Shown piece after piece: positions 36,039 through 47,600 of a stretch of 64,000 nucleotides of DNA. The translations under genes were made by a program, and so were the position numbers. Origin of the DNA: Venturia oleaginea (Eukaryota > Ascomycota > Dothideomycetes > Venturiales > Venturiaceae); the NCBI GenBank assembly GCA_013176395.1, contig JABMLP010000001.1, positions 1,984,001-2,048,000 of the forward strand, written 5' to 3'. The first letter of the stretch is position 1; each line of letters starts with the position of its first letter. Under the pieces are notes generated by a model that saw only the letters and a program-made list of their open reading frames with translations, did no database searches and had not been told where the DNA came from.

Positions 36039-36066
36039 TGCATGCCGTGCATATGCACGGCATGCA
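36039..36066. repeat. 28-bp perfect palindrome
   Basis: TGCATGCCGTGCAT followed at once by its exact reverse complement (ATGCACGGCATGCA), with no spacer. The surrounding 200 bp are also rich in GCATGC/GCACGG words (for example 36200-36235). Confidence 0.85.
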
Positions 36067-36283
36067 TTCCGTAACATAGGAGGTGGGTAATCCAACCCCT
36101 ACCAAACCAAAGTGAGCCAAAGCAAAATGCGGTAACCCTGCACCCGCACCGCGTACTATGTATATGCAAGGCTGGCGATGCGCTAGTCTCGAAGGCGCCG
36201 TTCAAGGCATGCACGGACGGACGCATGCACGGATCAGACCGGTCTTGACGATCCTTGACTTGTTGATTTGATTTTGAGGTCGG

Positions 36284-36490
36284 ATGATGATGGGATGGGA
36301 TGGGATGGGATGGGATGGGATGGGATGGGATGGGATGGGATGGGATGGGATGGGATGGGATGGGATGGGATGGGATGGGATGGGATGGGATGGGATGGGA
36401 TGGGATGGGATGGATGGGATGGGATGGGATGGGATGGGATGGGATGGGATGGGATGGGATGGGATGGGATGGGATGGGATGGGATGGGGT
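36284..36490 (+). repeat. GGGAT pentanucleotide array
   Basis: About 40 head-to-tail copies of TGGGA/GGGAT with one phase slip (a GGAT unit near 36408-36412) and a degraded right edge (GGGGTGGGGCGAGATGAGATG). Strand-asymmetric: G-rich on plus. All reading frames are open because the unit has no stop, giving fake ORFs on both strands. GGG runs every 5 bases can in principle form G-quadruplexes. Confidence 0.95.
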
Positions 36491-37030
36491 GGGGCGAGAT
36501 GAGATGCCATCGTTTATTGGAGGTGCGAGTGGGAGCCAGGTTAAGGCAGCGTAACGTAGCCGTTACCGTTTGTATTGGTATGGGGGACAGGCGGTGGTCT
36601 ACTCCTACCTCTAGTGTGTACTGGTTCTATCCTGATGCGGGAGTGCTGGGATTGCCATCTTGTATTGCATCGCGCGCATCGAGATCGTAAGGTGGGCTCC
36701 ACAGTGAGTGGGTAACTGTAGTTCCATCAGAGCTGGTGCCGGATTCCCGATGATGGGTTTGACCTGGCGAGGTTTGGTGTCATTGGACATGTTCCTTTGG
36801 GGATGTGATGGTGTCTTGTGGGAAAGGAGTAATGTCAGGGGAGATTAATCGGATGGAGTAGTAATCGCTGGTGATCCGAGCTCGGGTGTTGATGAGGAGC
36901 TTCTGATCTGATATATTGTTTTGATCATCCTTGCCTTTTGAGACATTCCTGCTTCAAACTACAAATCCTTTTCTACCAAAACAACCTTCGTTTTTGACCT
37001 CGAAATTTCGAAATAATTGTCGTTGCAAAT
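36491..37030. other. Intergenic upstream of DUF1772 gene
   Basis: No gene recognised. The last ~80 bp before the ATG at 37031 are AT/CT-rich leader-like sequence. Confidence 0.35.
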
Positions 37031-37666
37031 ATGTCAAGCACAGCTACCAACCCTTTTCTCCAGACCTCGGTCATAGCATCCTGCATCGCCATCGATTTCT
37101 TCCTGTCAGGTAAAACCGCCCAAGCATCCGCCCAGAAAACGAAAAACAAGAACTGACAAGTGCGCCTATTAGGAAACGCTGTTACGCAATCTTTCATGAC
37201 CCTCCCATCCATGCTCGTAGACTTCCCGGCTCCCTCGTCGCCAGAATACAAGACCCGCGCCCACCTTCTAGGCAAAGAATGGCCAGTCTGCTGGACAGTT
37301 GGCAACGTCGTGTTCCGACCAATCAGCACCATCAGCACTCTCGGTTACGCCTTCACAGCCTGGTCCCTCTATCGCTCCTCTTCTCTCACTGAGAAGAAGG
37401 ATTGGCGATTTTTTGCTCTGGGAGCTTTGTTGCACGTTAGTGTCATTGTTCACTCTGCCGTCAACATGCAGCCTTTGAATGACCAGTTGGCTGCTTTGGC
37501 TGGAACGGGAACGGATGGAAAGGGAAAGGCACTTGTGTCGACCACGAAGGAAGTGGAAGGAAGGGCTGTGGAGATTGCCACGAAATGGATGCGGGGAAAT
37601 TACTACAGGCTTTTGGTGCCCATGGTTTCTGGGGGTCTTTCCTTGTACCAGGCCATGTTTCTTTGA
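37031..37666 (+). CDS. DUF1772 membrane protein (anthrone oxygenase-like)
   Basis: Exons 37031-37109 and 37173-37666 (GTAAAA...TTAG) encode 190 aa. Start MSSTATNPFLQTSVIASCIA, then across the splice IDFFLSGNAVTQSFMTLPSM, the typical DUF1772 opening with a small-residue membrane helix. Then WPVCWTVGNVVFRPISTIST, ALGALLHVSVIVHSAVNMQP and a C-terminal NYYRLLVPMVSGGLSLYQAM. Four membrane helices are expected. The family includes anthrone oxygenases of polyketide clusters (HypC/EncC type) as well as many of unknown role; which applies here is inference. Neighbours are a P450 upstream and an NmrA-like gene downstream. Confidence 0.82.
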
Positions 37667-38556
37667 ATATGCTTTGAAGGAGTCGGGTGCGGGGGTGTTC
37701 TCCGTTGGCGAAACCGCCAGCTGGGTCGAGCAAATATGATGGCGGCAAAATCGATCCCGTACAACATAGATGGGTGGGATGAAGTAACATTAATCTTAAT
37801 CTTTTGTTCAAACGTGTTCCTGGATGGCTGTTGTGGAACTCTAGTTTTAGTGCCATCTGGCTCCATGTTGTCATCGTAAGATACATTACTCGTGGTACGG
37901 TGGTACTGCATAAAAGACATTTCCTGTTTCCGATATTCCACATGGACGTCGCGTGCTCGTCGATGAGCGTAAACCCACGATGCACGAGTATCAACCCAAT
38001 CCGGAAAGTATCGTGAGCTCCTTTGGTAGCACAACGAGTTGCCCGGGACGACAGCCCTGAATTTCCTGATCAGTCGCACCCCCGAACTCCGGTAGCATGC
38101 GATGATACCCTCTAAAGGGGACTCCAAAGACACTACGCCGAGCTAACGCAGGACCGGGGAGCGGCCATTGTCGCCCGCCGTGGTACTGGGATTACCATGG
38201 CCAGATCGTTATCGTCCATCAACCATGAGGATCGATGCTGCTCGTAGGGCTCGTAGGAAGCAATGAGATGGTTGGTGGCTTGAAGCTGGGGAGCCGTATA
38301 TCCATGACGATTAACATAGGATTGACATCAAATAGTCTCGAATAGTGCGCAGATGCAACATGTGAAACTCGTCCAATCGTTGATACCAATTATTTTTGGG
38401 ACGTGGATGCGGTTAGAGGGGGGCAGGTGTGAACTCCGTTGCATGGCCAGAGAGAAGTCGCCGATGTAACTCCCTCGAACAAGTCTTTGTTTAAACCTTT
38501 TCAACTACCTCGCTCAACTCACAACTCACGTGATAAACCCTCAGCCTTCTTCCATC
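37667..38556. other. Intergenic DUF1772 to NmrA
   Basis: No gene seen. The opposite-strand ORFs at 37461-38133 are shadows without motif support. Confidence 0.4.
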
Positions 38557-39525
38557 ATGTCCAAAGTCATTCTCGTTACAGGCGCCACAGGCAACCAGGG
38601 CGGTGCTGTTATCAACGCCCTTCTCAAAGAAAGCAACCAGACCTTTACCATCTTAGCTGTCACCCGAGACACCACCTCGAACAGCTCCACAAAGCTCGCC
38701 GAAAAATCATCATCGATCAAACTTGTCCAGGGAAACCTCGACGATGTGCCGGGTATATTCGCAGCAGCAAAAGAAGCTGTGAGCGAGCCAATATGGGGCG
38801 TCTATTCGGTACAGATCTCCATGGGCAAAGGTGTGACGTTCGACGGCGAGATTACCCAAGGCAAGGCCATGATCGACGAGAGCATCAAGAACAATGTGAA
38901 ACACTTTGTTTACAGCAGTGTTGACCGTGGAGGCGAGGAGAAGAGCTGGGACAATGAGACGCCGATTCCTCATTTCCAGACCAAGTACCAAATCGACCGA
39001 TACTTGAGAGACACTGCTGGTTCGATGGGATGGACAATTCTTCGACCAGTCGCATTCATGGATGTAAGTTGAGAAATTGCCCATGTGCAAGCAGAAGACT
39101 AAAGTTATCGTCAGAACCTGCAACCCGGCTTCCCTACCAAGGTCTTCATGGCCGCGCTCTCCAACAATCTCGGTGAGAAACCTCTGCAATGGATCGCTAC
39201 AAAAGACATCGGAATCTTTGCAGCCAAGGCCTTTGCGAATCCCGAGAAATACAACAAGCAAGCCATCAGTTTGGCTGGCGACAAATTGACCGTCGAGGGC
39301 TTGACCGAAGCTTTCGGCAACGCGACTGGAACCCCAATTGTACCCACATTCGGCCTCCTGGGAAGTGTGTTGACCACCATGGTTGGCGAGATGGGCATTA
39401 TGGTTAGATGGTTCGGCACGGATGGATATGCTGCCGATATCAACAAGTTGAAGACCATACATCCTGGCTTGTTGACTATGGAGTCGTGGATCAAAGAAGA
39501 GAGCAAGTTCCCCAAGGCCTCCTGA
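38557..39525 (+). CDS. NmrA-like NAD(P)-binding protein
   Basis: Exons 38557-39063 and 39115-39525 (GTAAGT...GTCAG), 305 aa. Rossmann start MSKVILVTGATGNQGGAVIN with the GxxGxxG of atypical SDRs. GNLDDVPGIFAAAKEA, IKNNVKHFVYSSVDRGGE, then W-T-I-L-R-P-V-A-F-M-D and NLQPGFPTKVFMAALSNN match NmrA/HSCARG-like proteins. Such proteins sense NADP(H) or act as oxidoreductases; the Tyr-x3-Lys dyad appears as YQIDR and not in canonical form, so regulation is possible but unproven. The gene is complete with no frame breaks. Confidence 0.87.
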
Positions 39526-40220
39526 GTGGGAGTTCCATCTTGTACCCTATGGCTTTATTCGTTGTTCCTCTTTCCCCTATTGGCGTCGGGCTCTGGTTCG
39601 ACATAATTGATTTGTATACAACTCGGATCACCATCTCTAATTTGACCGGTATTCCAAGCGTTCTCGAATGGTCTTTTCTCCGTCCACTTCGTCCAGTCTC
39701 ATGGCCGGAAACAATCATGGAGTGTCGGTGCCGGCATTCACAATGTTTTTTTTCGTCCCAGCCGCCTACGCGGCCGCGGTGACTTCCAGAATGGTGACCT
39801 TGCCGAGTGCTATACGATCATTGCTCCAAACCAGATATCGAAGATGATGTTGGAGTTGGGAACAACATCGGAGAAAAGACTTGAAATTCAGCCGTAAATT
39901 GGCTTGGTAAGCTGATCTCCACCTTACGAAGCAATTTAAGCCTCGTTGTGGAGGAACCGCTCCTTTACCACATCAACAAACCTTCGTCGGAAGGGAATGG
40001 ATGCATCGCGCTATTATAGGTCAGTGTCTAAAGAGCAAAATGCTACTTCAAACAAATAGGTTCAATCGCTCGCCCTTTTTGCTTCCAAACTTCTATCTCA
40101 TCTTTTCCACTGCTCAACCACGTTGTCAACATCTCGGTTCCATCAGATTTCTGGACCGCTACATCTCAAATAAATTTGCGGGTGCTAGAAAACAAATCGT
40201 CTGTGAAATTAACATTGATC
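39526..40220. other. Intergenic
   Basis: No gene seen; a run of seven T near 39746 and ordinary sequence otherwise. Confidence 0.35.
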
Positions 40221-40454
40221 ATGTCTCTCCCCTCCCAAATCGCCGCAATCCCAACAACCGCCTGGCCCCTCACACTCGGCCTTCTCACCACCTCTCCCCT
40301 CCTCTTCGGAAACATTGGTCTCTCAAATCTGTGGCCCCATACCCATCATCACCGAAAAAATCGCTACTTTAACTCTCTCCTTGGACAAAGAGGGCACCGC
40401 CCACTTCAGCGCCTAAAAATCACAGTAAAAGACGACATTATGGTGGTCAACTGA
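40221..40454 (+). pseudogene. Fragment of a second DUF1772-like gene
   Basis: ATG 40221 reads MSLPSQIAAIPTTAWPLTLG and LLTTSPLLFGNIGLS. After a one-base shift the frame GPIPIITEKIATLTLSLDKE, then GTAHFSA and a stop at ~40418, looks like the natural continuation. The opening helix and L-T-T-S-P-L-L-F-G-N pattern resembles anthrone oxygenase-like DUF1772 proteins. It is ~60-70 codons against ~170 in the family, so it is a truncated, frameshifted copy. Assignment is tentative. Confidence 0.4.
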
Positions 40455-41692
40455 ATTCTGGAGCAGATTTCGTGTTATTCAAACTAAGCGCACGGTGGAC
40501 CACTTCTACAATCTTATCGATCACCATTTTGTACAACGCTGAGTTGGTTCCAGCGAGGCTCGAGCGAGATTCTGAAGGTTTTGGAAAAGATGGGTGGTGC
40601 CCGTTATTCTAGAGCTAGTACATTCGTCTTACGAGTAACTCTTATCGCAGAAAACCTTTCGCCGAAATAACTCTTTCTAAAGGCCCCAGCTCCTAAAAGC
40701 CATGGTTTAGAATTGGAATACAAATATATTCGAAAACACTTGTAGTACGTGTAATCCATAATAATTGCTTACTATATATTAAAATCGGGTTTACGAACAC
40801 GTTACTACTTACTAACTTTAGAGGGTAGACGCTATTCTTAGAGGGTGAGGGATTACAAATCGTAAAAGACTCAAGTTAGGATTACAAGCCAACCTTTATC
40901 ATTCGAGAAATTATTTATAAAACCACGATGTGGGTCGATATCGAATGTTTCCAAGCACTTATCCTACACGCCAAACGATTTTGTCTTCGTCGTTCGTAAA
41001 GGACGTGAAGTGCAGAAATCGGGTCGATTGGGGCAGTACCACCGAAATCTCACGATGCTACCTTGGAGTTTTACTTACCGCTACATTTACACTGTCTACC
41101 TGCCGGCAGGATCTTGTGGTACTCACATGCTGAAATACCGCTTGGGGCCAAGGGGATCTCCATCTTATCCCAGAAAATATCCTACATCCGATGGTACAAT
41201 GTATTACGAACCCACATCCCTACAGGCCACCATCAATTTTCATCTATCGCCGCAAAGACGCTAACCATGTATGGTTTTTTTTAAGAACCTCGGATGTACA
41301 TAGTAAATACGAGTCTATTCATAGGTTGCACAGCCGCGATTTTTCTTAGGGCCTGCGAAATATTTTGGTGGAACGTCTCTCGAAGAGTGTTGGAGCGGCC
41401 TTTGCGACTGCCATTTGGATTGTCACGATGGGACGCGCCAAGGGCACTCTGTGCACCTCCACCTACCCCCCTCATGCTTGCCTTTGGGCTTTGTTTGTAT
41501 AAAGATATCCGGCCCTTCCTTCCTTCCTCAACAAAGCCCCCCATGCTCATAAAAACAATTCCCTGCCTACCATCCACTGTCAAGAAACATCATCCTGACC
41601 ACAAGTTGCCAGAGTCGCCTCCATCCGTTACTCATCTTGGTTCCAGCTTTTCTAAATCAGAACATACATTCGTACATTCACGGATTTCCATC
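40455..41692. other. AT-rich relic stretch
   Basis: 40670-40930 is markedly AT-rich, with TA-dense words (tatatattaaaatcggg, ttactacttactaac, cttagagggtgaggga). This fits a mutated repeat relic, as does the weaker stretch at 540-680. No TIR or ORF survives. 41500-41692 is the CT-rich leader of the following secreted-protein gene. Confidence 0.4.
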
Positions 41693-42333
41693 ATGAAATT
41701 CTCCACATCCCTCGCAGTCGCAGGGACAGCCATCGGTCTCGCAACAGCACTTCCAGCACCAGAGCCCCAGGGATTCCCTCCCGTTCCGCCAGATACGGTT
41801 TACTACTACTTCAAAACCCAGGTTCAAGACTCCCAACCGACTAAATTCAACGATCTATACCTTAACACATACCACACGGGCGCCGGGCAATCCGATGCCG
41901 CGCTCGTCCCAGGTGATCCTCTGCCTGCGCAGCGCGGCTGGTTCAACGGAACTACACTGAATTGGTTCCAGCCCTTCAACGGCGGCATCTTCTTCGGAGT
42001 CGAGTACAACCTTGGAGCTATTCACTACGCGGCTTGGGCACCGGTAACGATCAACGGCGGTATAGGAACCCCAGGCTTGGGATTGGATGGGGGCAATAGG
42101 TTGGTCGTTCTGGACAATGATTATTGGGATTCGTGGTTAGGTCAGTCTCTGTCCTACTCTGCCCTAGGTTACAGTGTACATTGCTAACGATGGATGTAGT
42201 CTGTGATTGGTGGCACAGCGTTCCGCAATTGTTCACGTTGGCCAAGTATAAAACGCCTGTCATACCGTCGAGTTGTGCGAAGGTCGATTTGGTGGCTGAG
42301 GTTGCACCGCCGAGAAATAGTACTGTGACTTGA
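41693..42333 (+). CDS. Secreted protein, DUF7907-type
   Basis: Exons 41693-42140 and 42200-42333 (GTCAGT...TGTAG), 193 aa. Signal peptide MKFSTSLAVAGTAIGLATA, then LPAPEPQGFPPVPPDTVYYY. The core FNDLYLNTYHTGAGQSDAAL, FFGVEYNLGAIHYAAWAPVT, LVCDWWHSVPQLFTLAKY and PSSCAKVDLVAEV matches a widespread ascomycete secreted family that I recall as DUF7907. Two cysteines (CDWW, SSC) probably form a disulfide. Role unknown; many members are abundant in secretomes and are listed as effector candidates. An in-frame open stretch upstream (from 41294) is 5' UTR. Confidence 0.82.
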
Positions 42334-43001
42334 GGTGCCGTTGCTGGTGCGACGTCTACTTTTGTGTGGTTGAGTGAGTGGATGGAGAGCATGGCATGGT
42401 CGAGCGTCTCACACCTATAGATTGCAGGAACGTGAGTTACGAAATTGTAATCAGCATAACTTCTTTACCTATTACCTAATGAACAGCGCTTTCGGAAGTT
42501 CAGTCCTCCCTCTCTTTCGTTTTTCTTCTTCAAAACAGACTGCAGTCTATCATGCATGATCCCACTGGGATTCCATCCACTGCCGTCCGTCAGTTGCTGT
42601 TCCCTTGAGAAGCTAGAAATGGTCCGTCCCGTCCAATTTCAGAGTGACATCGTTTAGTGTCTGGAAATTTGGAGGTATGGTTTTGCCCTAGTTTCAGCAA
42701 CATCGATCTCTAATTAGAGAATAGGTACCGGTGAGCTGCAATCTGGGGATCCCCAAGTCTGAAAAAACATGGGGTGAGTTATGCATTTCCCACCGGTCGT
42801 TTCTTTCCCGAAATTTCTTTCATTAAGAAATCCGTCGTACATCTTGGTCATCACAAGCGTTGTGCGATGAATCTTGGTACACTGCGATAATTCGTGGCTT
42901 TTTTCGTGGGAATGTAATTTGCATCATCCCTTTGAATCTCTAGTCCGAGAATCCAAGGAGCCCTTGGTATGTGTTGTGGTACTACAGGCTGACTTCTAGA
43001 T
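42334..43001. other. Intergenic, convergent
   Basis: Between the stop codons of the DUF7907 gene and the M50B-like gene. No gene or repeat recognised. Confidence 0.4.
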
Positions 43002-44036
43002 TCAACGCGTTGGGATGAAGTGTTTCGAGTCGTCTCTTTGCTGGGTGGCTGATTCGGGGAAAGCGGCGATAGCTGCGACAATGGCTGCAGCCATGAAGAT
43101 GATGGCAATGATGGCCCAGATGACGCCCCAGCAAGCCGAGGAGCCTCCGTATCTCTCGGCGAAGACGTAGGCGTCGGATGTGTTTACTTTGCGGAGGATG
43201 AGATCGTCGCACTGCTATAGATTAGTATCCTGTGGTGAAATTGAAAGTGCGCATGAACCCACGATATCCCAGACTGAGTATAATGCTGACATGACCCCGA
43301 TGAATAGGACTACGAATCTTAATGCCTCTGCGTGAGCGATGAACCAGCAGGCGATTAGCAGCCCCACGGCAAGGAGGACGGTGATTATGGTAAGCCAGTC
43401 ACGTCTTGCCCACCAGAGCGTTAATAAGAAGCAGACTCCAAGAACGATGCTGGCGATTTTGCTAGCCACGATGTTGAAGCCACAGAAAATAAGCAAGGCA
43501 CCTATGATGGACGAGCCTAGATAGCCTGCTGGCAAGGTCAAGGCTGAGATACCACCCGTCATGTGCGTGACGCCGCCCTCTCTTGGACTAATATTCCGTT
43601 AAACAACTTCTCGCAGCCAGACTCGAATCCACTTACTCAAGCGAAATGGATTTGACGCGTCCGCCTGTACAGCACGCCTACAATGAAAAAGTATGAGCAC
43701 TGTAGAGTTCAACATTCAGGAAAAATACCGTAATAGCATGGCCGAATTCGTGGAAGGCTATCGTGAGCATCTGATTCCGATGTCAGCTAGACTTTCTTGG
43801 CATGGTGTTTGTTGCATCGAGCGTACTTTAAACGGCCATAATACCATGCGGACGTAGGGTATATTCCACAGCAACGCAATCACAACGACATAAATGGCGA
43901 TGATTTCCAGAGTAACGCTTTGCGCCTTGTTGACTTTGAGACTCCGAGTCGCAAGCACGTGGCGAGAGGCTGAATGTGCGGTGGTTTCGGCGATGAAGTC
44001 GTCGAAGAGAGCGCGTGGAAGGGCTGAAGGAGCCAT
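43002..44036 (-). CDS. Peptidase M50B-like integral membrane protein
   Basis: Five exons (minus): 44036-43827, 43770-43729, 43677-43637, 43587-43263, 43214-43002; 276 aa. The 42-nt exon 2 encodes MLTIAFHEFGHAIT, carrying the zinc-binding HEFGH of M50 metalloproteases. It is followed by ACCTGGRVKSISLDPREGGV and THMTGGISALTLPAGYLGSS, as in the fungal M50B-like family. Several hydrophobic helices follow (IGALLIFCGFNIVASKIASI, LLAVGLLIACWFIAH), ending in AIIAIIFMAAAIVAAIAAF and FIPTR. Splice phases all agree, which supports two micro-exons that ORF callers miss. The substrate is unknown; site-2-protease relatives cleave within membranes. No frame damage. Confidence 0.85.
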
Positions 44037-44689
44037 TATTTAGCGATGGTGATGGTTTGGGGGGCAAGTGCATGTTGAGAGTCTCAGTCGGGGGACTGCT
44101 GAGGATATATGGTTGTCTGCTGTCGGGTCTGCTAACACAGCCACAGCGTGCGTACGTTTGACCAGCCCCTCTATTTTTATCTGCGGCTGTGAAGGTTTAT
44201 GTGAAACATTTAGCAAGGTATCGTCATTCTGTTCATCCTATGGACATAACACATCAGAAGCCCAACGGGAATCAAAGATGAAAGGATCTGTTTTGGTGAT
44301 TTCGGACTTTCCGAATTTTTCCACGTGACAAATTACGTGAAGGTAAGATTTTGGAACCAAAAATGCCATCTCCAAAAAAATTGTCAACATCTTAAATTCC
44401 CAGATCTTAATTCCTCCACATTGAAATTCCTTATGTTTATTCGTACTTTCAAAAGCAGTGGTGATTCCAAAGCTTTACCCAATCACCATAATTCCTCAAT
44501 CCATCACCATGGCCTCTCCACCCCCAGAAACACCCATGCTGTGGCCACTGTCGTCCTCTTCCATACTCGAGTCGTGAACGAAGAGTGACTCTCCCTCATC
44601 ACCTCCACTGTCGCAAATTCTTTAGGCAAGAGCGCTTTGCTCCATGTGATATGGCCAAGATGAGAGCTTCTGAAGTCCTGTCCTTTCAG
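44037..44689. other. Intergenic / 3' remains of DUF3638 relic
   Basis: 44037-44450 is promoter-side of the M50B gene with no other feature. 44500-44689 on the minus strand still reads in pieces like the end of the DUF3638 protein (SSHLGHITWSKALLPK), so the relic may extend here. Confidence 0.4.
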
Positions 44690-47600
44690 TCAGAGAGAAA
44701 TCAATGCCCGGAAGAAGGGGATTGGGCTCTTCTTGAATGGACACTCGCTCTCCCATCTCAACCACTTTCGAGCTCCAGCATCGGCAAAACCATCACTCCC
44801 GATGTTCCAGCCTGGCTGAGTCCATTTGCTTTTCAAGTGGTTCAGAACTCCCAAGTGCTGAAGAAGCTTCTCGTATTGGTCGAAGCTGTCGAGGTACAGC
44901 GAGCCAGCTAGAAGGTTGATGTCTCGAATTGTCTCATCCGAAGGCCAGGCCACCAAATCGTTCTTCTCGCCACTCACGAAGTAGAAGTCGAGCTTGGATA
45001 TATTTGTTGCGTTTTGGTTGACTCTAGGTCCGTAGAGATGAAGCCGCACAGAAGTCGATCTCTTGATGTTGTCGAGCTGGTCATTCGCTTCGTGTGGAGA
45101 GATGATCAGCACATCTCTGGTGACCAAGCTGGCCAGTATCCACCGGACAAGTCGTAGATAGGGATCCAGTCTGGCAGACTTTGCGGCAAAGATTGTTTCC
45201 ACGAAGTCTCGTTACAAATATTTTCTTCGGATCTCAGACCTTGTCCTCTTTGTTGGGCAAAGCCGAAGTGCGCTCCAACATCAGACAAACTGGATATATG
45301 GCCGAAGCCGAAGCATTTTTTGCCGCTCTAAACTTACGAGGCAACACGCCACTGTTGACGAAGTCCTCGACGCCAGCGCTTGTCATTGATTTTCGTGCTT
45401 CGACCAGGGAAGGATGCTCGAAAATTTCTTCTTTCTGGACCTCAATAGAAACTTGACGTTCTACTTCGCGATCGAGATCAGGCATTGGGAGCTCGTTTGT
45501 ACCACGCTTGGACCATTTCTCTCGTAATTCTTCGGCAAAGCCATGTCCCTTTATGGTCTCCAACTTTGCCTTGACGAAGCATTGGTCAGGCGCCTGATAG
45601 TTGTAAAGCTCTACCAAAGACCGGCTCTCTGGCTGTTCGATTCCTCCAAAAATCTGGTTACCATGGGATCGGATGATTCCAACTCATCGTCGATGGCGTT
45701 GTTCCCAATGTAATGTCCTATCGTGCTTTCTCGACGCGCGAATTCTGCGCCCTCGAGAACCCAGAGCGCAGCATCTCGGCTGAGCCGCTCACAAGTCTGG
45801 TTTATTGTCCACTTGACAACATCAACGGAGGTAAAAGCGCCAGACTGAGACTTGCCGGCATATCGAAGAATACTTCGACAACAACCCAGAGGCGCTACAA
45901 ACATCAAACTATGTCCGCTTCCCAGTTTGCGCATACGCATGCAAGCTATATGAATATGTTAGCATGGAGCTCGTAACAATTTAACCCAAACTTCTTACCG
46001 TGAAATAAGCGATCATGGCTGAGACGCGGACCTAGCAGCACAGCAGCTTTGGCACCAGAAGGAATTGGGCGATCCGTTCCCCTGGCCTTACTTGATCCAG
46101 AAAGATCAACGTGTTGTCCAGCCGATCTCTCAAAGGAGATGCCGCTAGGGCATTCAACTTCCCATCGCGGTCAACGATTTGAAGTTCGTCATTCTCATCG
46201 TAGTATATCGCAGTATCATGATTCGGCTTCATCGTCAACCACAATATTACAACCTCTCGATCGGTGAGATCCAGAATTTGCGCACCGACATCTATGATGA
46301 CAGAAGGCGCAGATTGGCTGCAATCTGAAATCAATTTGAGGAGCACCTGAGTGGATAGTGAAGAACCTTTTCTCGTCCGCAGCTAGGACGGAAGATTGGT
46401 TCTCTTTCCGGATGAGCAAATCCAATACCAGAGCATTGGTGGCTTTCTGGATCGTGAGGTCACACTGTTTGATCGACAAGGGAAGTAAGTCTTGATTGTC
46501 GTCGGTCCCAGCAAACCCGACAGTCTGACGCTCTGGGTTGGAAGATGGTAAATCCCAAGCCGAGGCGGTTACGCGTTTTTGGTGTTCCGTTGCAAAGGTT
46601 GCAAATACAACTCTTTTCAATTAGAAATTGATCAGTCCTTGGCTGTAGCGAAGCTTCGGGAAAAGCCTACGGGTGCAGAACTCTTCATCTTCCAAATTGA
46701 CATTATCGAGATGTCGCAAGCTGCTTGGAAAGTGGTCGCATCTTGAGAACCAGCCACGATACTCGTCTGTGGCATCTTGTTCTTCGAGAAGAATCGAGAA
46801 TGATTGACGAATCTGGGAATCTGTAAGACCGCTGTAGTAATACGAAAGGATCGTCAGCACAATTTCGACTTCCTTGTCGCCAAATTGTGAAGAGTTGTCA
46901 GGTACGCCCTTGCCGCGGTAAGGCACGACTAGAAGAGTCCTGGTGTGCAAGCCATAGTCTACGAAGAATCTCTTTTGCTCAAGAGCAAATTGCACATGGC
47001 CTTTAGCTATCAGACCTCGCAGAAGAAGTACCGATTACCATATATGTGGCGAGAACCTCAGCGCCATGGCGACGGCATCTGATATATTCTGGTCGATATC
47101 TCGATCTCTGATGAATTGCAAGACCAAAGGTTGGATCTCCGGGTGCATGAAATTGAATGGAAGACCAGGTATAAGTCCAAGCTTAATGTCATCATTGATC
47201 TTAGCTATGAGACCCTTGGAAGCCCCGTCTTGCAGAAATTTTATCGACGTAAAAGCACCGCTTTGATGTTCATGTAACGAGTAGAGGTGTTCTGACTCCT
47301 CCTTGTGACGAAGCGCATGCGTTCCCAATCGACCCAGGACTTCGATAGCAACAATCCATCGGTTCGGATGGCCTTCAATCTTCTGTTTTGTTCCTACAGT
47401 CCAAACAACCTGAGACTTCGGGTCCAATATCTCATCCGATTCGTCCAGGATATCTCTGGCGACGGAAGAAAGCTTTTCATCGATATCTGCCAATTCTAAG
47501 GCAAATGGAGGGTTTGTGCGCATTTGAACTTGTGCTGCAAGTTGAATGACAAAAGTTGTTGGGGAATCTCAACGAGAACACCGCCGGACTTTGCGAGAGC

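Noticed and set aside
36202..36690. Long ORFs of repeated MGWDG and IPSHP
   Set aside because: Artefacts of the GGGAT array, whose unit has no stop codon on either strand.
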